A stretch of DNA of 48,514 nt, taken from assembly GCA_947474365.1 (NCBI GenBank), contig CANJIU010000076.1:1-48514 (forward strand), read 5' to 3'. Below, one piece after another: positions 43,086-48,514 of the stretch. The translations under genes were made by a program, and so were the position numbers. The notes under the pieces are model-generated. The model made no database searches, was not told the DNA's origin, and worked only from the letters and a program-made list of their open reading frames with translations. The stretch's first letter is position 1. Every line of letters starts with the position of its first letter. This stretch comes from Opitutia bacterium. Its GTDB lineage: Bacteria > Verrucomicrobiota > Verrucomicrobiia > Opitutales > Opitutaceae.

Positions 43086-43637
43086 ATGCCTCCGGACTCA
43101 GCCCCCAATCCCGCGCTCCCGCCCATCCACACGGTGCGCGGCCAACGCGTAATGCTCGATAGCGACCTCGCCCGGCTCTACGAGGTGCCGACCAAGGTCT
43201 TCAACCAGACCATTCAGCGAAACGTCGACCGCTTCCCGGCCGACTTCGCTTTTCAGATTACCCGTGAAGATCTTGCAAACTTGAAGTCACAATTTGTGAC
43301 TTCAAGTTCACCCTCAGATCCACCGGTATTCGGCGGCCACGGCGGTGCCCGCAAACTCCCCTGGGTCTTCACCGAACACGGCGCCATCATGGCCGCGACG
43401 ATCCTCCGCAGCCCGCGCGCCGTCACCATGAGCGTCTACGTCGTTCGCGCCTTCGTCCGCATGCGCGAGGAACTCCTCACCAACGCCGTCATCCTCAAGC
43501 GCCTCGCCGTTCACGACAAAAAACTGCTGGAGCACGATGTCGTGCTCCAGGATGTCGTCGCCAAACTCTTCCCGCTGTTGAATCCGCCCGCCGCACCGCC
43601 CAAGCGGAAAATCGGTTTCCACGAAGGCAATCGCTGA
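43086..43637 (+). CDS. ORF6N-domain protein embedded in the cas operon
   Basis: 183 residues. The ORF6N domain (about 12-115) is clear: HTVRGQRVMLDSDLARLYEVPTKVFNQ, NVDRFPADFAFQITREDL, NLKSQFVTSSS and GGARKLPWVFTEHGAIMAATILRSPRAV; a helical C-terminal part (VYVVRAFVRMREELLTNAVILKRLAVHDKKLLEHDVVLQDVV) may form a coiled coil. ORF6N occurs in phage antirepressors and many bacterial proteins of unknown role and is thought to bind DNA. It is not part of the standard I-C gene set. It sits 15 bp after cas7c and 19 bp before cas4, same strand, base composition like its neighbours, so it is probably co-transcribed. A perfect 31-bp palindrome lies inside its coding sequence (43278-43308). Confidence 0.92.
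   Translation: MPPDSAPNPALPPIHTVRGQRVMLDSDLARLYEVPTKVFNQTIQRNVDRFPADFAFQITREDLANLKSQFVTSSSPSDPPVFGGHGGARKLPWVFTEHGAIMAATILRSPRAVTMSVYVVRAFVRMREELLTNAVILKRLAVHDKKLLEHDVVLQDVVAKLFPLLNPPAAPPKRKIGFHEGNR
43278..43308. promoter_or_regulatory. Perfect 31-bp palindrome inside the ORF6N gene
   Basis: AACTTGAAGTCACAA, central T, TTGTGACTTCAAGTT: 15-bp arms without a mismatch. It encodes residues NLKSQFVTSS of the ORF6N domain. Such a long perfect palindrome inside a coding sequence is unlikely by chance and could be an autoregulatory site, a pause or cleavage hairpin in the cas mRNA, or a recombination site. Confidence 0.75.
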
Positions 43638-43656
43638 CCGCGCCCCGGCCTGTGCC

Positions 43657-44286
43657 ATGCCCGCGTCCGACGACTCCTTTCCCCTTTCGGCGCTCCAGCA
43701 TTTCGCTTTCTGCCCGCGCCAGTGCGCCCTCATCCATGTCGAGCGCCAGTGGGCCGAAAACACCCTCACCGCCCAGGGCCGCGTCCTCCACGATCGCACG
43801 CACGACGCCGGCAGCGAATCACGCGGGGATCTCCGCATCGCCCGTGCCCTGCCGCTCCAATCCACCGGGCTCGGCCTGCACGGCGTCGCCGATGTCGTGG
43901 AGTTTCACCGGCAACCCGACGCATCGTGGCGGCCCTTCCCGATCGAATACAAACGTGGGCGCCCCAAACCAGAGCCCATCGACGCCATCCAACTCTGCGC
44001 GCAGGCGATCTGCCTCGAAGAAATGCTTCACACGCTCGTGCCCGCCGGAGCCCTTTTTTACGGCACGACCCACCGCCGCCACGACGTGACCTTCGACGCC
44101 ACTCTCCGCGCCGCCACGCACGAACTGGCCGCCGCCGTCCACGCCCTCCTCGCCGCCGGTCGCACGCCGCCGCCCGTCTACACTCCGAAGTGTCGCTCCT
44201 GTTCACTCCTTGAACTCTGCCGCCCGCTCGCCGTGACGCGTTCCGCTTCCGCTCATCTGGCGCGCCTCCTGGCCGCCGCCGATTGA
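43657..44286 (+). CDS. cas4: Cas4, adaptation nuclease
   Basis: 209 residues, Cas4 (Dna2/RecB-like) family. Iron-sulfur ligands: an N-terminal pair FCPRQC (Cys19, Cys23, one of which is used) and C-terminal CRSCSLLELC (Cys179, Cys182, Cys188). RecB nuclease residues: His45 (RVLHDRTH), Asp79 (GVADVVEF), Glu97 and Lys99 (IEYKRG). Cas4 trims prespacers and checks the PAM before integration, working with Cas1-Cas2; type I-C loci normally carry it. 19 bp after the ORF6N gene, 7 bp before cas1. Confidence 0.97.
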   Translation: MPASDDSFPLSALQHFAFCPRQCALIHVERQWAENTLTAQGRVLHDRTHDAGSESRGDLRIARALPLQSTGLGLHGVADVVEFHRQPDASWRPFPIEYKRGRPKPEPIDAIQLCAQAICLEEMLHTLVPAGALFYGTTHRRHDVTFDATLRAATHELAAAVHALLAAGRTPPPVYTPKCRSCSLLELCRPLAVTRSASAHLARLLAAAD

Positions 44287-44293
44287 CCCGAGC

Positions 44294-45319
44294 ATGCGGC
44301 GCCTCCTCAACACTCTCTACGTTTCGACCCAGGGCGCCTACTTGCGCAAGGAGGGCGAGACCGTCGTCGTCGAGGTGGAAAAGGAAATCCGCCTGCGTCT
44401 GCCGCTGCTGAATCTCGGTGGCATCGTTTGCTTCGGCAACGTCCTGTGCAGCCCGTTTCTGCTCGGCGCGTGCGCCGAGGCCGGCATCGCCCTCTCCTTC
44501 CTTACCGAATACGGCCGGCATCTTGCCGATGTGGTCGGCGCCCCCTCCGGCAACGTCCTCCTCCGCCGCACCCAATATCGCCGGGCGGACGATCTCGCGG
44601 CGAGCACGGCGCTGGCGCGCGCGTTTGTCGCCGGAAAAATCGCCAACACCCGCCACGTCCTGCGCCGTGCCGCCCGCGAAGGCACGGCCGATACGGCGGC
44701 GGTTGAGGCGGCCGCCGACACGCTGACGCACCGCCTCCACTCGCTCGCGCAGGCCGACACCCTCGACACCGTCCGCGGGCTCGAGGGCGAATCGGCCGCA
44801 CAATATTTCGCCGTGTTCGGCCAGCTGATCACCCAACAACGCGAGGCGTTTCCCTTCGGTGACCGCAACCGCCGACCTCCGCTGGACCGGGTGAACGCTC
44901 TCATTTCCTACCTCTACACCCTGTTACGATTCGACGCGGCTGGCGCGTTGACCGCCCACGGACTCGATCCTTCGGTCGGTTTTCTGCACCGCGACCGCCC
45001 CGGGCGTGACGGGCTCGCCCTCGATCTCATCGAAGAATTCCGCGCCCCTCTGGCCGACCGCCTCGCCCTCACGCTGATCAACCGGCAACAGATTCAGCCT
45101 CGGCATTTTCGAGTGGCCGAAACCGGGGCTGTTCTCCTCACCGACGACGGACGCAAGGAAGTCCTGACGTCGTGGCAAAAGCGGAAGCAGGACGAAGTGG
45201 AGCACCCGTTTCTCGACGAAAAACTCCCCGTGGGCCTCCTGCTCCACGCGCAGGCCTTGCTGCTGGCCCGCCACCTCCGCGGCGATCTCGACGCCTACCC
45301 TCCCTTCGAATGGCGGTGA
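44294..45319 (+). CDS. cas1: Cas1, CRISPR integrase (type I-C)
   Basis: 341 residues. N-terminal beta domain: LLNTLYVSTQGAYLRKEGETVVVEVE, LRLPLLNLGGIVCFGNVLCSP and GIALSFLTEYGRHLADVVG. The helical catalytic domain holds GLEGESAAQYF (Glu164), VGFLHRDRPGRDGLALDLIEEFR (His232, Asp244, Glu247) and INRQQIQ. These are the metal-binding residues of active Cas1, so spacer acquisition should work. Normal length. Seven bases after cas4, 22 before cas2; the three adaptation genes form one unit. Confidence 0.98.
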   Translation: MRRLLNTLYVSTQGAYLRKEGETVVVEVEKEIRLRLPLLNLGGIVCFGNVLCSPFLLGACAEAGIALSFLTEYGRHLADVVGAPSGNVLLRRTQYRRADDLAASTALARAFVAGKIANTRHVLRRAAREGTADTAAVEAAADTLTHRLHSLAQADTLDTVRGLEGESAAQYFAVFGQLITQQREAFPFGDRNRRPPLDRVNALISYLYTLLRFDAAGALTAHGLDPSVGFLHRDRPGRDGLALDLIEEFRAPLADRLALTLINRQQIQPRHFRVAETGAVLLTDDGRKEVLTSWQKRKQDEVEHPFLDEKLPVGLLLHAQALLLARHLRGDLDAYPPFEWR

Positions 45320-45341
45320 CCAACCGCGACACCTTCCGACC

Positions 45342-45632
45342 ATGATGATCCTCGTCAGTTACGATGTCTCCACCGTCACCCCGCACGGCCAGCGCCGGCT
45401 CCGCCACGTCGCGAAGGCGTGTTTGAACCATGGGCAGCGGGTCCAAAACTCCGTCTTTGAATGCCTGCTGGCCAACGACCAATGGGTCGCGTTCCGCGCG
45501 GACCTGTTGAAGCTCGCCGACCTGGAGCATGACAGTCTGCGGTTCTATTTTCTCGGCAACGACTGGCAGCGGCGGGTGGAGCATCACGGAGCCAAACCCA
45601 CGATTGATCCTGAAGGACCGTTGCTCGTCTGA
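45342..45632 (+). CDS. cas2: Cas2, CRISPR adaptation protein
   Basis: 96 residues, MMILVSYDVSTVTPHGQRRLRHVAKACLNHG in the ferredoxin-like fold with the conserved Asp8 of the first strand, then VQNSVFECLL and LRFYFLGNDW. It forms the Cas1-Cas2 integration complex at the leader-repeat junction. Two ATG codons in tandem at the start; the first is used here. Last cas gene; the leader begins after its stop at 45632. Confidence 0.97.
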   Translation: MMILVSYDVSTVTPHGQRRLRHVAKACLNHGQRVQNSVFECLLANDQWVAFRADLLKLADLEHDSLRFYFLGNDWQRRVEHHGAKPTIDPEGPLLV

Positions 45633-45816
45633 GTCAGGAGCGCGGATCCCGCCCAATCAGCGCCGCGCGGTGCGATCCGCGAATGCCGCAACCAGACGAC
45701 CAATATAAACCTCGGGCCGCAGAAGCCGCCAGCCTGACGTTGGAACTTGGATTGGCGTCCGAGTCCGCGAAACCCGTTCTTTGACATTCTAATCCTGAAG
45801 CAGTTGCATCTCAGGA
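45633..45816 (+). promoter_or_regulatory. CRISPR leader
   Basis: 184 bp between cas2 and the first repeat, without a gene; more A/T-rich than the surroundings in its last part (CTTTGACATTCTAATCC). TTGACA at 45781-45786 with a weak TTGCAT 17 bp later may be the array promoter, and TATAAA at 45704-45709 is another -10-like site. Being next to the adaptation genes and at the 5' end of the repeats, this is the expected end for new spacers. Confidence 0.75.
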
Positions 45817-46336
45817 GTCGCGCGCCCTCGCGGGCGCGCGCGGATTGAAACGCTGATTTTTTGCCCGATGGAAGCTCTCCAATTAAGTCGCGCGCCCTCG
45901 CGGGCGCGCGCGGATTGAAACATGTACAGATAACTCGCGGCGCGCTGCAGCTCGGTGTCGCGCGCCCTCGCGGGCGCGCGCGGATTGAAACAGCCGATCG
46001 AAGAAGCGCAGCGCCTGATTGACGGTCGCGCGCCCTCGCGGGCGCGCGCGGATTGAAACCGTTCGATCTGCTCCAGCTCGTCGGCGAGGGCGCGTCGCGC
46101 GCCCTCGCGGGCGCGCGCGGATTGAAACACGTAAGCCTCGAGGGCCGTCATGATCGGCTTGAAGTCGCGCGCCCTCGCGGGCGCGCGCGGATTGAAACGA
46201 CATGTAGCTCTCCCACCGCGAGCGTTGCTCGAGTCGCGCGCCCTCGCGGGCGCGCGCGGATTGAAACATGGGATCAGGCGCGCGGCGTCAGGCCGGCGGA
46301 GGTCGCGCGCCCTCGCGGGCGCGCGCGGATTGAAAC

Positions 46337-46371
46337 GCTCTCAGCTCTCAGCTTCAGGCATCAGGCATCAG
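46337..46371 (+). other. CRISPR spacer 8, heptad repeats
   Basis: Made of CTCTCAG CTCTCAG then CTTCAGG CATCAGG CATCAG heptads. Its CTCTCAGCTCTCA (46338-46350) equals the complement of 13061-13073 inside repeat element B. It differs from the other spacers, which look like ordinary sequence. Confidence 0.7.
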
Positions 46372-47610
46372 GTCGCGCGCCCTCGCGGGCGCGCGCGGAT
46401 TGAAACGAGCGCCATCATCGCCCGTGGGCTCGGCTCCTGCAGTCGCGCGCCCTCGCGGGCGCGCGCGGATTGAAACCCTTCGTATCAGTCCACTCGCGCG
46501 CCTGCGCGCAGGTCGCGCGCCCTCGCGGGCGCGCGCGGATTGAAACCGTTCGGGAGTCATTTGCCACACGTCGCCAAGCGTCGCGCGCCCTCGCGGGCGC
46601 GCGCGGATTGAAACGACGACCGCGCCTCCCTCACCCGCGACAACGCGTCGCGCGCCCTCGCGGGCGCGCGCGGATTGAAACGGCGCAGAGTCGTGAACTC
46701 GGTGCGGAGGATCGGGTCGCGCGCCCTCGCGGGCGCGCGCGGATTGAAACGTTGATCCGCCCTGGTGCGGTCTGGCCGGTCGCGGTCGCGCGCCCTCGCG
46801 GGCGCGCGCGGATTGAAACACGGTTGAAGACCTCGATCGCGTCGGCCGCGGGGGTCGCGCGCCCTCGCGGGCGCGCGCGGATTGAAACTTCTTCGGCGCC
46901 GTCGCCGAGAAAGCAGTAGACCAGTCGCGCGCCCTCGCGGGCGCGCGCGGATTGAAACACCTTTGGCGCCACCACCAAGCGCGTCCTCTGCGCGTCGCGC
47001 GCCCTCGCGGGCGCGCGCGGATTGAAACATTTGTAGCTGGCTTGCTGCGGAGTGAGGCGGTGTCGCGCGCCCTCGCGGGCGCGCGCGGATTGAAACTACA
47101 TGAAGCTCGCGCTCGTGTTCGTCGAAGAGGTCGCGCGCCCTCGCGGGCGCGCGCGGATTGAAACCTGCACGACCTCGCGGGCGAGTTCCATCCGCGCCAG
47201 GTCGCGCGCCCTCGCGGGCGCGCGCGGATTGAAACGCCTGAGACGATTTGACCAGTGGAGAACGGCCGCGCGTCGCGCGCCCTCGCGGGCGCGCGCGGAT
47301 TGAAACATCGCGCGCCGGCCGTCGGTGGCCACGGTGCTCGTCGCGCGCCCTCGCGGGCGCGCGCGGATTGAAACAAGTGGGTCAAGTTCGCCACTCTGCC
47401 AGGCCGCAGCGTCGCGCGCCCTCGCGGGCGCGCGCGGATTGAAACGGCTCCCAGGTACAACCGGCCAAATATCGAGCCAGTCGCGCGCCCTCGCGGGCGC
47501 GCGCGGATTGAAACGGATTCCACGTTTGCGCCGCCAAAAACCGATTCGTCGCGCGCCCTCGCGGGCGCGCGCGGATTGAAACACGCGGTAGGACACGACG
47601 ATGTTACCGC

Positions 47611-47631
47611 CGGGCGCGCGCGGATTGAAAC
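47611..47631 (+). repeat. Truncated CRISPR repeat inside the array
   Basis: Only the last 21 nt of the repeat (CGGGCGCGCG CGGATTGAAAC) remain; the 5' stem half and loop are gone and the spacer before it is 28 nt. The distance between the flanking full repeats is 118 bp, about 21 bp short of two units, pointing to one small deletion. Without the stem, Cas5c should not cut here. Confidence 0.9.
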
Positions 47632-48514
47632 AACGTCGGCGATACAATCTCATGGAAGGGGGCGCGTCGCGCGCCCTCGCGGGCGCGCGCGGATTGAAAC
47701 GTTTTCTTGTCGCCGAATTAGTGTCGTCGCAGCGCGTCGCGCGCCCTCGCGGGCGCGCGCGGATTGAAACGTATCTTACTGCCACAATCAAACCTGTTAT
47801 GAAGTCGCGCGCCCTCGCGGGCGCGCGCGGATTGAAACTGCGGCTACTGCGTTGACTTCCAGCGCGTCGTCGTCGCGCGCCCTCGCGGGCGCGCGCGGAT
47901 TGAAACCACGCCATACTCCCGAGCGCATTGACCTGACTGGTCGCGCGCCCTCGCGGGCGCGCGCGGATTGAAACGTGACCAAACGCGGAAGAAGATTGAG
48001 AACCACCAGGTCGCGCGCCCTCGCGGGCGCGCGCGGATTGAAACTCCGAACATCAAATGTATCATAGCACGCAGCGGGTCGCGCGCCCTCGCGGGCGCGC
48101 GCGGATTGAAACTTCGCGAACGAGAACAGCACACCGGCGATGAGCGTCGCGCGCCCTCGCGGGCGCGCGCGGATTGAAACCGCATCGACTCCGAGCCAAA
48201 GCAGAACATGAAAATGTCGCGCGCCCTCGCGGGCGCGCGCGGATTGAAACACGCGCTGCCACGCGAGCAGCTATGCGGAGGTGAGTCGCGCGCCCTCGCG
48301 GGCGCGCGCGGATTGAAACCTCGGCGGGAGCAGAGGTGAGCGGGACGGCCGGGTCGCGCGCCCTCGCGGGCGCGCGCGGATTGAAACCCGCACGGCCGTT
48401 GAAATAAAATGATCCGGTCGCAGTCGCGCGCCCTCGCGGGCGCGCGCGGATTGAAACTGCGATGTGCCTGACTACGTGCTCGGGATTCCGGGTCGCGCGC
48501 CCTCGCGGGCGCGC

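Larger units (their letters stand above)
45817..48514 (+). CRISPR. Type I-C CRISPR array, 40 repeats visible, continues past the window
   Basis: 35-nt repeats, essentially identical: GT, stem CGCGCGCCC, loop TCGC, stem GGGCGCGCG, then CGGATTGAAAC, the 11-nt crRNA 5' handle expected from Cas5c. First repeats at 45817, 45887, 45957; last one starts at 48492 and is cut by the window end. 39 spacers, mostly 33-35 nt (range 32-36, one of 28 nt next to a damaged repeat). Typical I-C repeats are 32 nt, so these are slightly long. The orientation (handle at the 3' end of the plus strand) and the leader by cas2 agree. Most spacers look like coding DNA of foreign origin, but none was traced. Confidence 0.98.

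Noticed and set aside
45789..48262. Several open frames on both strands across the CRISPR array, with repeating ARPRGRARIET or FQSARAREGAR
   Set aside because: They are translations of the stop-free GC-rich CRISPR repeats; no start context or domain.
45817..48514. Spacers with matches to genes in this window
   Set aside because: By eye only the 13-nt heptad match of spacer 8 was found; I saw no full protospacer, and short matches in GC-rich DNA are not meaningful.
1..48514. tRNA, rRNA, riboswitch, integrase or complete insertion sequence
   Set aside because: None recognised on either strand; GTTCGAAT-like strings occur only inside protein genes.

Overview
The window is high-GC DNA of a free-living polysaccharide degrader. 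The best guess is Verrucomicrobiota, near Opitutaceae. This rests on three large TonB-dependent receptors (two with a 'LSPF' motif after the signal peptide), four secreted sulfatases (three ending in a Gly/Lys-rich tail), paired Tat-exported Gfo/Idh/MocA and TIM-barrel proteins, and an EF-hand/redoxin/cytochrome c/copper-monooxygenase fusion. The taxonomy is inferred from gene style only; no rRNA or tRNA gene was seen.

Layout. 1-7.6 kb: a palindromic repeat, two divergent TonB-dependent receptors and an AraC-type regulator. 7.6-14.6 kb: a minus-strand catabolic cluster of Gfo/Idh/MocA oxidoreductase, sugar-isomerase-like TIM barrel, double-thioredoxin-fold protein, five-bladed-propeller glycosidase-like protein and a second, near-identical Gfo/Idh/MocA gene. 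The second oxidoreductase is followed by a wrecked remnant of the TIM-barrel gene, so an oxidoreductase-isomerase unit was duplicated and one copy decayed. 15.1-17.3 kb: a TetR regulator with two matching operators, divergent from a DsrE / pyridoxamine-oxidase-like / DUF1348 operon. 17.6-37 kb: sulfatases, a CE1-type esterase, a sulfite-oxidase-like molybdoenzyme, a third TonB receptor, the copper-monooxygenase fusion, a DPP-IV-type peptidase, a membrane-anchored PQQ-type propeller and a pectin methylesterase. Together these suggest import and trimming of sulfated or methyl-esterified glycans.

37.3-48.5 kb is a complete type I-C CRISPR-Cas locus on the plus strand: cas3-cas5c-cas8c(-cas11c inside)-cas7c-[ORF6N gene]-cas4-cas1-cas2, a 184-bp leader, and an array running off the window end with 40 repeat copies visible (35-nt repeats, 39 spacers, one repeat half deleted). 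The oddest part is the ORF6N-domain gene placed tightly between effector and adaptation genes; it carries a perfect 31-bp palindrome inside its coding sequence.

Two dispersed non-coding repeat families lie between genes. One is a ~63-bp GC-rich hairpin (near 1, 20190 and 34105). The other is a ~115-135-bp element with heptad-rich inverted ends (near 6484, 13056 and 17353); it appears inserted in one copy of the duplicated oxidoreductase-isomerase unit and absent from the other. One CRISPR spacer is built of similar heptads.
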